A stretch of DNA of 64,000 nt from Ipomoea triloba (GCF_003576645.1 NC_044917.1:2417923-2481922), one strand, 5' to 3'; shown: positions 1 through 13,915, numbered from the stretch's first letter. Notes: generated from the letters alone by a model not told the origin. Program-made: numbers and translations.

Positions 1-260
1 TTTTCGTGTATAACAAGGCCTTGAAACTGGAGCAACCACCACATGACTCAATTTGGCTAGGCCAAAATTCCTCTGATCTTTTCCCATTATTGGTTTCTTA
101 AAAATCATGATGTTTACAGTTGAGATTAAGGTCTCAGATGATAATATGAAATGTATAATACATTCAGAACAGTACAGAAATAAGGCAACAGCGGAATGCA
201 AAACAGATTGTTTTGGCAATATATATAATTAAGCAAGAAAGAAAGAGAAAAGAAAAATAC

Positions 261-391
261 TTAGCAGGGATAAGTGCAAGATAGGAGAGAGCAGAGGGGA
301 CAATCTGAACAACAGTATAGCCACCGACAAGCACCACCGCCATCCCCTTGCACAGCCGCGTGAAACCCGTATCCGTATTGCCACTGCTCAT
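261..391 (-). CDS. First coding exon of a TMEM115/RBL19-type rhomboid-like membrane protein (partial)
   Basis: The exon begins at an ATG (391 on the minus strand) and encodes about 43 residues, ending at a GT donor (259-260). The N-terminus contains GFTRLCKGMAVVLVGGY followed by a hydrophobic stretch ending SYLALIPA. This matches, from memory, the start of the plant RBL19/At3g07950-type proteins, homologues of the Golgi protein TMEM115, in which the next exon carries the core membrane segments. These proteins are polytopic and thought to lack protease activity. The gene continues beyond base 1, so the rest of the protein is not visible. The region 392-720 is probably 5' UTR and promoter. The downstream sequence 1-258 is intron. 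The family call rests on this one exon. Confidence 0.7.
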
Positions 392-1384
392 CTTGCTCAA
401 AATGTACCTACCTACCTACAACAAAACACAACAATTCAGTCTGATCTCAAACTCCATCCTCACACAACACCAGCGTTTTCCACAATTCACACATACACAC
501 AACGCGTTCCAGATCTGCCGACAATAAACAGAAAACAATTTGCCCGCGCTCGCTGCGTATTGTACCTGATGAAATGCGCGCGATCCGGTGATTATCAGAC
601 GAGTGTATGTTTAGAGTAGTGTTTATAGTGAAAGCGGATACTATAAACTGAGCTTCAAGACAAGATGAAAGCCATTGCAGTACGGAATTTGTGAGCAAGC
701 GTTGTCGTGTTGGAGATCGTGAGTGTGAGTGTGAAGGTGACGGGAAAACAAACGTGATCTCAATTTGAAAACTAGCCTAGCCTAGCTACTGTCTCACGTA
801 TCTGCATGTGCAATTCGGTTTTACTAAAAATAGCAAAGTTTGATGATATTAAAGGAAGCAAAATAATACACTTTTCATTTTTAAAATTTCTTTCCCCCAT
901 ATCCATATGGAGCTGTTTTTGCAAATATTATAAAAACAAAACGCTTTTGTATTTTTATAAATTAAATAGGTAAAAATAACGATTTACATATTCAACCACA
1001 TCAGTAACAACTAATTTTACCAAACTAATTATACAATTAGTTCTTTCAAAAAAAAAAATTATACAATTAGTTGACGAATCAAATTAGCTAATACAATCAA
1101 TCAAATTTAAATAACAAATACAATGCACTAAACCCACTAATCACCGAATACATCTACCTCTAATGGTATCTGATACCTAATTTTAGTTGCTATAATTAGA
1201 AATATAAATGCACTAATATACAGAACTCGTGAAAAAGATAGTGTTTATATACAACACTATGTATATTGTATGTTTTGCAGTAATTTATTGAAGCCGAAAG
1301 AGAACATCAACACTATGTAGATAGAAAACCATGGCTGCCTCTAGTCAAGTGCAAGCATTCCTGGGTCGTCTACAAGACTGCAAC
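392..1384. other. Spacer between the RBL19-like gene and the ABC1 kinase gene
   Basis: Both neighbours are on the minus strand, so this stretch should hold the RBL19-like 5' UTR and promoter (about 392-800) and the 3' UTR of the ABC1 kinase gene (towards 1384). From about 840 to 1250 it is very AT-rich, with a duplicated 'aattatacaattagtt' motif near 1025-1070. No gene or RNA is recognisable. Confidence 0.5.
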
Positions 1385-4300
1385 CTAAGTATTGGCACCC
1401 ATTGCGAATTTCCTTGAAGCAAAAGATAGATGATCCAAGTAAGTTTCGGAGAAAGATACAAGGACGCGATGACAAGCCAAAGCTGAAGCTTTGACAAAGA
1501 TCACGCACAGGGAGAAGAAGGATCTCAGCATCAGGATTGGATCTTTCCTTGCAGAAGAAAGTGCGTTGAAGAAAATCACTTTGAGCCGCTGATCTCTCAG
1601 GATCAGTTTAAAATCATAGATAGCCGTTCCAGTTGCCAACTGAACGTCAGAACTGAACTTTGTAGCTTTTCCCAGAGCTTTAGACATCCATTGATACAGT
1701 ACATCTGCAAGAACCCTGCAGAAATGTTGACGGAAGACATTTGCCTCCTCTGAAACCATTGCACGAAATAATGAAGCTCCGTCCTGTATCAGGAGTTAAG
1801 GGCAGAATCAATAAAATTAAAAATAATGGTGGATATTGATAAGGACATGGTAGGGAGAGGGGAGGGGGTCATTGTGTGTCACAAAAGTACAAACTATAGC
1901 CATGATGTATCAGCAACATGAATTCTAACACTACTAGAAGAGAAAGAAACATATGAGCAAATTGGCATATTTTATGTGGGTTTTTATTCAGGCTGTCATA
2001 AGCTGAAAGGTACTCACTGCTGTCATTAGGAGCCTTCTTAGCACTGCACCATCTTTAGAGGGTAGTAATCTTACCACCAAATTTGCAACATCAACTGTCC
2101 CACTGACTTCCTTCGCAGAATAAACAAGTGATTCTTGAGAGTTGGATCCCAGCACAGATTGCAACCCTTTCCTAAACAGATGGTAAAAAACTCAATGTGA
2201 GGGAGTGTTTCCTCCATTTTAACAACTCCATATAATATTGAAAGCTTTGTATATATGAAATAGGTTCGAGTGAATCTATGACACACAGACTGTTTTTATA
2301 TTTAACCTATTAAAGCAATTGATGGTTGAGTCAGGTGGTAAAGTTTCAGTTCCAAGAACTCTCAAATAGATATGGGGAAGAAATTAATTCTTAAAAAACA
2401 AATCCTTCTGACTGGTGGACACATAATTGCCAACAGAGCATGTCAAAGCACAATAGTGGAACAAATTTTTTTGAAGTGACTGTTTGCAACAAGTGGAAAA
2501 AAGAAAAGCCAATAATGCTAAACAAAGAGTTTGCTGAGGTCTTAATGAAACTAACCAATTAGATAAATATGAGGTGTAGGCAGAAGTTATAATACAGTCA
2601 CAAAAATTGTTACCAATTAAAGAAGTGCTGAAAAGATAAATGGGTATACCTGGTTGCTCCAACTCTTAAGAAAAGAGAAAGCCTTTTCCATTGGAATTCT
2701 TTCCTTCTATTCAGGACCACCTGCACAGAAACAAATAAAGATAAGAAACCAACATAATAGGTTATGTAACATTGACTTATATCATCAATTAATAGCATAA
2801 AATCTAACATTCTACTAGAATGATTGAAAGGACCATTCGTTCATACAGCAGGAAAAGGGAATTTCCAAATAGGAGTCACAATAGATAGAGTTGCAGATTG
2901 AATTTTTCTGAGCATGTATGAGAACTTTGACATACAATACTCTAACATCAATATATACATAAACATCAACACACACACACACACACACACACATAAAGCA
3001 CTTTTCCAGGCTAAACCATACAGAGTGTAGGATCTTCCTCATGGCAGGTGAATTATCTGTGAGAAGTTTCCGAACGACATAGGGGTAAGCAGCTTCAAAT
3101 GTTTTAAAATTTGGATCTGCAGCCACTGCTAATCCTGAGAATACCAAGCAAGGGTAAAATCATAATTGATTCAGAAGGAATGAGATCCCATGTATAATGA
3201 TGAAACTGGAAATTAACTTCACAAATTAATCAACAAAGAAATATAACATGAATGAAAAGGAGAGAATCCTAATGCTTTAGTTTACTACTATGGTTCAAGA
3301 CAACAAGTCAACAACTAACAATATCTCTGCAAGTTTGGCAAAGCATTTGTTCAGAATGTCCCTGTTGTCACATATCCGCCACCCCAAAGTGCACAACATA
3401 TCTTAACCACATGATTGGCCTTATTACTTTGTAGTCAGAGAGTAGGCTATATACAATTCCTTAACAACTTTCAAAATCCTAGTGATAAAGCAAGAGTGAC
3501 TGCTTTACAACAAAGTTTGGGTGCATATAGATTCGATTCACCACTTGAAAAGATTTTCCTCAACATCTTTATTCGGTACATAAAGAGATGTTTCAGATGA
3601 CTAACAAGGCAAATATAAAGAATGCATTAACCCGGAACAAGAATGGGAGGGGGGAAAAAAGGAAGCCATACTACATCAATATATGAATATCTTAATATAC
3701 AAAAGAGCATGTGATTGGATGATATACCTTCTAACGAAGCAAGAGACCGGAGGAGAAGGGTATAATATGGAGGCATGCGGAAATGATACTTGAATGCCAC
3801 AGACACTATTTTACCAAGAACCTTCAGAACAAGTATCACAATGATCAGCCAGCTAATTGGAGCAACAACATAATGTACAGACCAGAGCAATAGAGCAGAT
3901 AACTTCAGCATCTCACCCTTTTCTAGACAAGGTTTTGCAAATAAAAAAGGGAAAGAAAAGGTGGAGTTTTAAGCCAATCCCAAGTGAGCACACTAAGAAA
4001 CAAAGATATCTTCAAAATGGTATCATGTTCAACAAGTTGCTTGCCAACTATGCAAGCAATATGGTTAATGAGGCTGATTTCAATCCATTAAGTATTGAGG
4101 TTCAAAATATGTTAATTTCAGATTGCAAACAGTCAGGCAGACAGGCACTAAAGTTCATCATTTTTCATTGCCGCAGAATAAGTTTTGAATAATATAAAGG
4201 AGTAAAATACTTGATAGAGAGAACTAAAAGACATTATTCTTTAGTCATGTGATTTTTTAATAATAAAAAAAGTGACAAGCACTAACATCAGAAGAATAGA

Positions 4301-7300
4301 AGATATGACTCTTACCCGACTAAATTTTACATCAGGAATTCCATCCTTAAATTCAACTTCTCCTAAAGCAATCTCCAGTTCCTAAAATTATGTACAAAAC
4401 AGGAAAGTTAGCTAAGTAAAATAATTTGATAAGCTAATTCAGTAATGAAAAATCCTTCACCATTTCAAGTACAGAAGAAAATTTTGAAAGGGTAAGCATC
4501 GATCTTAAAGGTACTACCATGGTAACAAGTCTCATATCAGTCCCTGGCATTATGACATCCATTTGACAAAGTGCCTGCACAAGAGATGCCCAATCACCAT
4601 TTACAATATGCACTATGGACGCAAGCATGGCATACTGATGCTTCTTTTCCATGCGACAAAGCAATCCGAAATCGAGAAACCTGAAGTAATTGATAGATAA
4701 ACAAGATTTATTAACAAATGACATCTTATCAATTGAGATTATCTAATGCTCTGCAGTAAGGGTATCAAATGAGTTCACCCTATTTGTCCTGAAGAAGTGT
4801 AACGCAGATTTCCAGGATGTGGATCAGCATGCAGTAAACCAGTCTCAATGAGTTGAACTAGTGATGCCTCTACCCCTTTGTTTACCTAAAGTATTACCAA
4901 AGCAAAGGGATCAATGACCACTGTGAATGCAAGTACAAAAAAAATAAAATAAAATAAAATAAAGTAGTGAATGCAAGTACAAAAAAATGAAATAATGTAA
5001 AGTAAATATTTAAGAAGAAGAAGAAATCATAGAGGGGAGATTCAAGATTTTGTATTTCTAGAACCTTTTCTGTTAAATCACCTCAACAGCCTAATCACTC
5101 AATGAATGATTGATGAACTTTATAGGATTAAGAAGTCTCAAATTGTTCATATTTATTAAAGCAAATAAAAAGAAAATAGAGAATTTCAACTCACTAGATC
5201 AAGCAGACGGCGCTTGGCATCATTTTGCAGTCTCTCTGAATTTGTTGAAAGATGACCAACAGAATCCTTTGTAGATATCGTCATTAAATCCGTTGGACTT
5301 TCGCCAACCATCCATTCCATTGTTAAAACTCTCTTTCTACTGAGATGTGGTAAAACTTTTGGCACACGGATAAAGGAAAAACGAGAATGTATATCCTGCA
5401 TTTTTGTTTCAAAAAAGCTTGAGAAAACTGAAAAGCAACTCTTGGTGTGAAGTACAACATCAGCTACTCAAAGCTGGAAAACATTAACATTCCCTCAGAA
5501 AGTCTGTCATTCAAGACAATTTTGCTGATTGGGCACTACTTGCTTTTATAATCAGTCTTTGGTTTAAACTGGAGATTCAAATTTTCTTGTCCCATTTTAT
5601 GCTAATTTTCTATATATATATTTATTTAGATAAGATTTTCTCTGTGTAAATACATGCATACACACATATATACATTAGTTCTATAGCTTTTTTTAGCAGA
5701 AGGGAGACACAGGATCAGGGTGGGTTCTATTGGCACGCTTATAAGAAAAAAGGAAGCTATAATACCATAAATTCTGAAGCATTTGCAGCCTCCAATGTGT
5801 AATCTAATTCCCCAGCTAAACCTTTCCCAAGCTCATCAGCATAAAGGCGAAGATCATTTTTCCTTCTTGCTATCTTTTGCAAAAGACCCAGCTGAAACAG
5901 TACGGTAAAAAGTTAATCAAGCACACTACAGGCATAACCTAGGATCAGAACAAATGGACTTGGACACATACCCCAATGCGTAGAATATAAACATCCCGAA
6001 CTACCACATGGCGTAGATCAGGACGCTGAACTTTCACAGCAACACTAAAACCATCAAGAGTATTTCCTCTATAGACCTAAACATACAGGAAAAAAAAAAA
6101 AAAGGTAATGCACGTAGCAAAGATACCATATTTGAAAAATATGCAAAGCTCACAAATCAGAAAGCCTTTAAAAGGTGCCAGTTTCATCTGCAAAACTTAG
6201 ATAAGCAACCTGACCAAATGAAGCTGCAGCAACAGGCTCCTCAGAGATGTAGCTAAATATTTTTTCAATTGGAGAACCTAATTCTTCCTCAATAATCTTC
6301 ATAGCTGTAGCCCTTGGAAAAGGAGGGATTTGATCATGCAGTGAAGACAACGCCTGAAATCATTAACTTAAACCAAAAATGAAACTACCACATGATCTAC
6401 CAGAGACATCTATGTACGTTAATTGCAAAGAATATAGAATATAGAACTCAGAAGTCAGCTGAAATATAAGCAAGGCAAGACTAGGAAAGGTGTACACGTA
6501 CTGGACCAATATATAGTTTTTTTCTTAATCCACAGGTAATGACTCTTCAGATTTGTTGCTAAGATCTACTTTTCTGGTGTTGAAAATATAAGATGCAATA
6601 CTGTATAAGCTACATTAGATGGCCCATTTTCAAGTGTCAACTAGAAAGCATACTAAGCAAGAAAAAAGGCTCTGCAAACTGCTGCTGCTTATTATCATCA
6701 AGATTTACAATAATCATATGATGAATTGCAGAATTGATTAGGCAAAGTAATATAAAGCATGCATATTTCATTTTTCCCAACCTTTGAAATTTCAGAACCA
6801 ATAATATCTGGTCTTGTGGAGAGAGACTGACCAACTGCAAAACAAGAAAGATGAACCCGGATGCTTGTATTTGTCAACAAGGTAAAAGAAAATATTTAAT
6901 CGTTGTGCAATTAGCAAGCAATAGAAGAAAATAACAAAATAAATACTTCCATTTCCTAAACTCAAAAGATATTCTATCTTACCTTTTATAAAAGTGGGGC
7001 CCAAGCTTAGCATTGTCTCCTTTAACACACATCCAAAGACGTACCTTGAAGTTTCCCTATCAATTTCTGTATTCATAGTGGGAAGAATCCCAGAGAGCTG
7101 AAATCTAATTGTGGCAGAGGCAAAGGCAGTGAATACCTGTCAAATATACAAGCCAGCAAATGGGAGTAACTTAACAAATAACATACCAACAGCTTTCTCA
7201 TATACAATGAAATTAAAGAACAGTTGATAAAAGACATATTAGTCTTATGTTCCAAAGATCATATGGTGCACAAACAGAGTTAATTGCTTTCTATTCTTTT

Positions 7301-8279
7301 TATTTCCTATGTTCAATGATCACTATTCATGAATATAGTGGGTAGGAAGCAAATTGAGAAAACAGAAAGAAGCTCTTAATTAGGCGATAAATTGAAACAT
7401 ATATTAGTACCTCAAGAAGACGGAAAGCCACTATGTGCGGCCTCAATTTGAAATAGTCAGCAACTTCTTGAGGATCATATTTTTCAGGAAGTGGCCCAGT
7501 CCATAGCTTCACGAGACAGTAGAAATAATTTGAGTATGCCTCTAGTGCTCTGAGATCAGCCATAACCAAGTCTAATCCAGACAGTTCTGACAACATTGTT
7601 GAGGCTGGAAAATTAATATACAGTATAACAAGGAAGAATACACTCAAATTATCATTGATGCATGGCAATATGATTCATCACATGCATTCCTAGATTGGCA
7701 AATGCCTCGGAGCGCAAACAGTGACTTGAATAAGCTGCTTAAACAAATACCAAAACTATTAATGTTTCTTCCCATAGATGATTCATGGAATTGTTTAACC
7801 CTAACTCTTTGATTAGCCCTATCTACATATATGCTAACAGTATAACACAAATTTGGCACACTCACGCATGAAATGAACTGTGTCAAATCAATTTACAACT
7901 AGCGCTGCAGAGAGTACACCATAATTGAGCTCCAGAAAACCAAACCTGGATAGCAAGGCTGAGGCCAACGAGTCCGACTCTTAAGCTCAGCAGCGGAAGC
8001 ATTCGGATCCTCGATATTCCGCAACCAAACCGCATCGCTAACCGATTTCGAGAGCTGAGGGATTCGGAAGGCGTCGTTGGCCCATCGCAGGCCTTTGGCG
8101 ATGCCTTTCTTTAGAAATTCGGAGTCCTTACGAAGCACCTCCGCTACATTGTCCAAAGCACCGCCGTGCCCCGCCTTGGGCTTCGGGGCAGCGTTACTCT
8201 TCTTAACTGCAGTTGAAGAAGTGGCCTTAACTGAGCAGCGTAGTGGTACGGAAGCAGCTAATTGTGCCGCAAAAGCCAT
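1385..8279 (-). CDS. Plastid-type ABC1 (aarF/UbiB-like) atypical protein kinase
   Basis: Sixteen exons on the minus strand join with consistent phase: 8279-7946, 7604-7411, 7136-6983, 6834-6782, 6353-6210, 6076-5972, 5891-5766, 5395-5195, 4885-4779, 4680-4518, 4381-4316, 3821-3728, 3134-3022, 2720-2650, 2171-2018, 1783-1385. The product is about 825 residues. Family motifs are in order: KVGQSLSTRPD (about 227), AAASFGQVY (about 287), VAVKVQRP (Lys about 308), the ELDYTLEAANASEF region (about 356), LLHADPHPGNL (about 455) and FLDFG (about 474). The Ser/Ala-rich basic N-terminus looks like a chloroplast transit peptide. Plant ABC1K proteins sit in plastoglobules, thylakoids or mitochondria and affect prenyl-quinone and lipid metabolism. 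By length it recalls Arabidopsis At3g24190 (ABC1K6-type), but the subgroup is unverified. The unusually long C-terminus (last exon 133 codons) ends in a hydrophobic segment. Confidence 0.93.
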
Positions 8280-10980
8280 CCCATCCGGCGGCCTCGCCAG
8301 GAAATGATTCTACGAGCTAAGGATAGACGTGTCCCTCGCTTGTATATGGCGGGTCATCTCTGTGGCGAAGGTTGAGTTGGACTGAAAGTGCGAAGAAGAT
8401 AACTTTAGACAGTTAAAATTTGCACTTTATTCCACATAGTTTGTTAGTATTATGAATTTAGTCACAATGTTATCGTAAATAATACTTACATATTCTAAAA
8501 AAAAATTAAAAATTAAAAAAACTTGGGTTTGTTTAGTAATCATAAAATTGATGGATTGATCATATCAGTGTTTTGACTAAAAAATATTTATGTTATGGAC
8601 TTATGGTGTCGATTGGCACCATGCTTTATTGTACAAACTCAAAATCAAATAGTGTTAAGATAATGTTAACTTTGTTTTTTATACAAACTCAAAACATTCA
8701 CCATTCACTTTGGGATAATACAAGGTTTAAGAGTCATATGTGTCGAACTGTCGATTGACTCATTGACACAATAGAAGTTTCCTCATTAATTAGTCCATAT
8801 GTAATAAATAAATAAATTACTATTATAAAATATGCATTGTCCTTTTAAATGTTTTTACATATTTACCGTTAATATTAAACAGCTAATTTGATCAAACACC
8901 TATCCACAAATTGCTAAGGTAATTTGCTTATTATAACCATGACATCACTAATCAATACGCTAATTATTGATAACCAAACAATGCTTTGTGTTATTACTAA
9001 TTTAACATTTTTGTTCTCTAGTTGTTGTTTGTTTTTTTTTTATAACAAATGTACAATAAATTTGATTATTAAATTAATTTAATCCTTTTTTTTTCATATG
9101 ATATCCAGTATCTCTAGCACTATAAAATTAATTTGAATTAGATTCATAATGTACTTACAAAATTTAATCATTACATTAACAATATGCTTACCAATTGGCA
9201 CAAATGATTAAGTTCCTTTCATTCATATTTCATTTACCTATGAAATATTAAATAAATGAACCTAATAAAACAATAAATAAATTGGGGTATAAAACTTCTT
9301 TTTCAGACAATTTTTCTATTTTTGATACATGAGAAAATAAAATTTAAAATATAATAATATTTTTTATCATAAAAAATTAAAATGTTATCTCCTATTATTT
9401 ATAAGATTTATGTGTTTATTTAGTTTGATCATTTAATTTTACTAACCTTTTATTATTCATTGGATGCCATTTAATCACCTATTTTGTGCTAGTAAATCAC
9501 ATAATTTTAGACTAAGCAATACTAAAAATATAAATTATAAGCAATAAACATAATCTTTTTGGGATCCTAAAAACATGTTAACAGTGTGAAGCGAAGTGAC
9601 CTTACTTCAAAAGAGATAATCTTGATTGAGTGGGTGAAATATTATTCTTACAAGTGAAGTGTATGTCCTATGGAGTCAATAGGGCGTGGCTCATAGGAAC
9701 TGCTCAGAGCTAGTTGGTCCAATCAACTTACCTCAGAGCGCCTTTCCTCTCGTGGTCCATAGCCGCCAGGCACTTGGGCAAAGGACATTGGGCTTGTGTT
9801 TGGCCTCATGCATGGCCTCCACGCGGCACCCATACCGCAAGACCGGCACATGTCCCCTGACACCTCATAAATACCGTATTTAATGCTGAAAGGAAGACTT
9901 TTGAATGTTTTTTCTCTTGAATAGCTAATTAGCTCGAAAAACTCACACCACTATCGTGTTGATCGGATTACGCTTAATATTAAAATCTCTATACCCGATT
10001 CATAAGTAATAAAGTATATTTGGTCGTACTCAACTTTGTGACCGCGCATTTACTCTATCACCCAAACAATGTACATCACGTTGCTCCCCATGCAATCTTG
10101 TTAATAGTAACAAAAAAGTTACTTTCTAGTTCTACATCATATCTCTATAACTCTTCACCTAACAACACATCCCTATATAACTCTTCATCTAACAACACAT
10201 CAAGAGTTCATAGAATGTATCATAGAATTTCACAATAAAGCTAAACTCAATCCCCTCTATATATAAAACCAATCGCCAATTAACATATTGCATTCTTCTA
10301 CACATAAGTTTATTTTATTTTATTTTGTAAAGTTTGGTTTCTTTAGAGTAGTGAGTCAATAATAAATTACATGACATGAGCAAAAATAAAAACATAAATC
10401 AAAGTAAAGCACCATTGTAAAATAAAGTTAGTTTTATTGATATTATTCTATAAGTCTAACATGATTTTGTTCAAAAAATAATAATAAAAATTGTAACCCC
10501 TTAACGGTTCCAACGTCCGGCCCTTACTTTGAAATCTCGGTGGAAGAGGTAATGAATGAATATAATCCAAGCAAAGCTATTAACTATTTTTTACATCAAT
10601 CAACCAATTGAATTACACTCGTTAGTCTTATATTAGAAGAGTGTTGAGTAGTCCTCTACGCGTAGCTGTTTTTTTTTTTTTTTTTTTTTTTAATTACAAT
10701 GAAATGAGGTAACTTCTTTAATGTTAGAATCAAATGTTTTAAATAATTTCTCATAAAATTTAATTATCATCATGTTCAGGAAGCGTGTTTTTAAAAATAA
10801 AATTTGGCATTAGTTTGATTATGGATTAATCAAAATTCAAAGCAATATAAAAAGCGTAGGTGTAGGGATAAATAGTGGCATTTCCAGGTAGATAATAACC
10901 TAAGCCACCTAGATTTTTTGAAACACATGGTAGTCAAGCTCTACCACAAACACAACATCAGGTATCTAAATATCCATTCT
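8280..10980. other. Intergenic region between the ABC1 kinase and LHCA1 genes
   Basis: The ABC1 kinase start lies at 8279 on the minus strand and LHCA1 starts at 11161 on the plus strand, so the ends of this spacer carry two divergent promoters. The middle is AT-rich (8400-9540). A less AT-rich island at about 9560-9990 has no coherent ORF and may be a transposon remnant. A 27-bp unit is repeated at 10145-10171 and 10175-10201, and a poly-T run of about 23 lies at 10669-10691. No gene is supported. Confidence 0.5.
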
Positions 10981-10985
10981 ACATT

Positions 10986-11060
10986 CCACGTGGCCCAATG
11001 ACAGAGGATAAGCCACTATCCTTAGCCAATAACAATCATGATTTGGATTCGCCTATATCC
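10986..11060 (+). promoter_or_regulatory. Proximal LHCA1 promoter: G-box, I-box, CCAAT and TATA-like elements
   Basis: A perfect palindromic G-box CCACGTGG is at 10986-10993. An I-box core GATAAG is at 11007-11012, a CCAAT motif at 11026-11030 and a TATA-like 'cctatatcc' at 11052-11060. G-box plus I-box is the established light-responsive pairing of plant LHC and RBCS promoters. The positions, 100-175 bp before the LHCA1 ATG, fit a proximal promoter. The TATA assignment is weak. Confidence 0.6.
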
Positions 11061-11160
11061 CCATGTTGTATGTATATCGTGGTGCCACTTCCATCTCTTC
11101 TTCATCCCCAGCCCCATTTTCTCCTTTGCCGGCCATTCCCCTCGCTCAAACAAAAAGATA

Positions 11161-12450
11161 ATGGCGTCCAAATTGATGAGCTGCGGCGTCGCAGCCGTTT
11201 GCTCCTCCGTTCTCTCTTCTTCTAAGTCCAAGTTCGCCACCGCCGTGCCCTTACCCGTCTCCGCAAATGTCACCGCCTCAGGCAGAATCACCATGTCCGC
11301 CGACTGGATGCCCGGCCAGCCTCGCCCACCTTACCTCGACGGCTCTGCACCCGGGTAATTGAGCACTAGTGACTCTGTTACAATATGTCATAGTTGAAAA
11401 TCATATATACAATAAATGGTATATTCGAGTTGTTGATTTAATAACCACTGCACAAAGTTTTAAGTTTGACTGTATGTGTTGTCGATTAGTTTTTCTGGTT
11501 TTAGCTGATCAGTCATGGACATAGTTCAATTGTCCTAACAGCTATGGACAACTGATTTATCCATTTGTAATCCTTTGTAAGTTAGAATAACAAGTTACAC
11601 TCTCAAACAGTGGTTGCAGTTTCATAATCACTCAAAAAAAATTATACAATAAAATGAGATTGATGAAGGTTGTGTGTGCACTTGCAGGGACTTCGGCTTC
11701 GACCCACTTCGGCTAGGAGAAGTGCCAGAAAACCTTGAGAGATACAAGGAATCTGAGCTCATCCACTGCAGATGGGCTATGCTTGCTGTGGTAATATTCT
11801 TTATTTCAATATTTCTATACTTATATCTGGGATCTGTATCTCGTGAAATGAGACTAATCTAGCCGAGTTTCGGTTGTGTTTCAGCCTGGGATCATAATAC
11901 CAGAGGCATTGGGTTTGGGGAACTGGGTAAAGGCACAAGAATGGGCAGCAATTCCAGGAGGACAGGCGACGTACCTGGGACAGCCTGTGCCGTGGGGCAC
12001 CCTTCCTACGATCTTGGCCATCGAATTCCTCGCCATTGCATTCGTGGAGCACCAAAGAAGCATGGAGAAAGATACCGAGAAGAAGAAGTACCCAGGCGGC
12101 GCTTTCGACCCCTTGGGCTACTCCAAGCAGGACCCTGCTAAGCTCCACGAGCTCAAAGTCAAGGAGATCAAGAACGGTGAGAACATATCCTTCAATTTAG
12201 TATCAGAGCAAATATTTTTCAATTTAATATCAGAACAGACATTTTTCAATTTAGTATTAAAGACATTGATGTTGTGTTTTGTTGGTGTTGATGAACAGGT
12301 CGGCTTGCGTTGTTGGCATTCGTGGGAATCTGCGTTCAGCAGTCGGCGTACCCAGGAACAGGACCGCTGGAGAATTTGGCGAGTCACTTGGCGGATCCAT
12401 GGCACAACAACATCGGAGACATTCTTATCCCTAGAAATGTTTCCCCCTGA
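11161..12450 (+). CDS. LHCA1: Photosystem I light-harvesting chlorophyll a/b protein Lhca1
   Basis: Four exons (11161-11354, 11688-11790, 11885-12176, 12299-12450) join in phase to about 246 residues. The product follows Lhca1 almost throughout: HWMPG-like [19 protein letters not shown], helix [13 protein letters not shown] with its chlorophyll-binding E/H/R, the [11 protein letters not shown] and [11 protein letters not shown] segments, helix [15 protein letters not shown] with its E/N/R, and the C-terminal [10 protein letters not shown]. It is a thylakoid membrane protein of the LHCI belt, paired with Lhca4 in known plants. The first about 40 residues are a Ser/Ala-rich transit peptide. Compared with my recollection of Arabidopsis Lhca1, a Gln is inserted in YSK(Q)DPAKL. 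The start is the first ATG after the TATA-like element, in the context aagataATGG. Confidence 0.96.
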
Positions 12451-13189
12451 AAAATAATTAATACAATGATGATGTAAAACTCCGATGAAACAAATTTGTA
12501 ATCCAGTGAACTTCATTGTATGTGCATCTTTGGGTCTGTATAAGTACATACCAATTTGATATGTGAGCTCCATGTTACTACTAGAGAAAAAGATAACTAG
12601 GTACCATGTTTTGTACGTGTTTGATCAACTTATACTTTTTCTTTAATATATGAGAGTCCCTAAAATAACAATCCGTCACTATTTTTATAATGAATTATAA
12701 GTTCATCACAAAATGATGGTTCATCTCTATTATTTGTATACCCCATCATACCTCACAAAATACCATTACATCTCTATTGTTATACCGAATCATTATAAAC
12801 CCTTTTGTTGGAATATATCCCGAATTTCATGAATAACCCATCCCAAGAGTACGTCCATGCCATCCCAATCCCAAACCTAAGCTCCTAATATTTGTGTCAA
12901 GAATCAAAGCCTACCTACTACTAGAAGCATTATTATATATATAAAGCATTTGATTCCTCCAAGTGAAAATCAACTTGAATATCTTAGGAAGTAGAGAATG
13001 AAGATAAGAAGGAAAGAACATAAAAGAGCAAGCTTGACATGGGACTATGGGAGCTATTTAAAAGAAAGTGCATACTTTTAACTAATCCCAATTAATTAAT
13101 TTCCATTTCTGGCTGATAAAAATGAGATACATCAGTCAATACAAAATGCAAATGCCTAGAGCTTGAAGCAAGCCAAGCCTGGCTGGCAA

Positions 13190-13357
13190 ATTATTCTGTG
13201 GATCCGGGTTCATCTTGCAAGATGAACTTGGATCCAAAATACACAATTTACATAGTGAATGTTCACAATTCAGTATGAACATTTAGTATGTAAACTATGA
13301 ACATTCAGTATGTAAATGGATGCAAGTTCCCCTTGCGAGGTGGATCTGAATCAATGG
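13190..13357. repeat. Short imperfect inverted-repeat element (MITE candidate)
   Basis: GTGGATCCGGGTTCATCTTG followed by CAAGATGAACTTGGATCC gives a palindromic left end. A related, diverged version (ggatgcaagttccccttgcgaggtggatct) lies at the right end near 13318-13350. Between them 'gaacattcagtatgtaaa'-like units repeat. This looks like a small non-autonomous DNA element. No target-site duplication was confirmed. Confidence 0.35.
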
Positions 13358-13789
13358 TATAACTATTGAGCATGGTGCTACAGGGTTTGATTTTGAAAAG
13401 TTCAACAATGCTATTGGGCTCATCATCTATCTACAAGCCAGACATGTGTCTGCAGGGCTTGAGTTTGTTTACCACAGTAAATCTGTGCATGATGTTGAAC
13501 TAGAATAATCTAGCCCAACTCAAATTCTTTATACTATCTACATTTCACAGCCCAAATTGAAATAAAACTACCGTCTACCAATAAAAATCGAGATCATTTT
13601 TTTGAAGAATGTAAACTAAATGGACTAATTCAAAAACTGTAGAATATAATCTGGGGGACTAGCCTCCCAATCGAGACCATATTATTAATTCACATTAAAA
13701 TCTCGTATCACTTTCATCTGAAAACTTTGTAATATCACTGAATAATTCAAAAGTAAACTAACCAAGTCAGATCGTTTTAAACTTAACTT

Positions 13790-13915
13790 TCTATGAGAAT
13801 TGTTTATTAGGTTGCTTGGTTTGAACCGGACAACTATGAATAAATTAAGTTGGTTTACCTTATTATTGTCATCACTTGCCGGTTAGGGTCGCAACGCAAA
13901 CTCAAAGCACAGACC
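13790..13915 (+). mobile_element. SINE-like copy (family shared with 24.8, 38.4, 60.8 and 62.6 kb)
   Basis: It contains 'ggtttgaaccgg', resembling a tRNA B box, then 'ggtttacctta' and 'cttgccggttagggtc'. Its order of motifs is the same as in the clearer copy at 24.76-24.98 kb. It is diverged, and its ends are not defined. Confidence 0.35.

Noticed and set aside
2815..3147. A separate cysteine/valine-rich ORF
   Set aside because: It is one ABC1 kinase exon (3022-3134) read on into its intron through a CA microsatellite.
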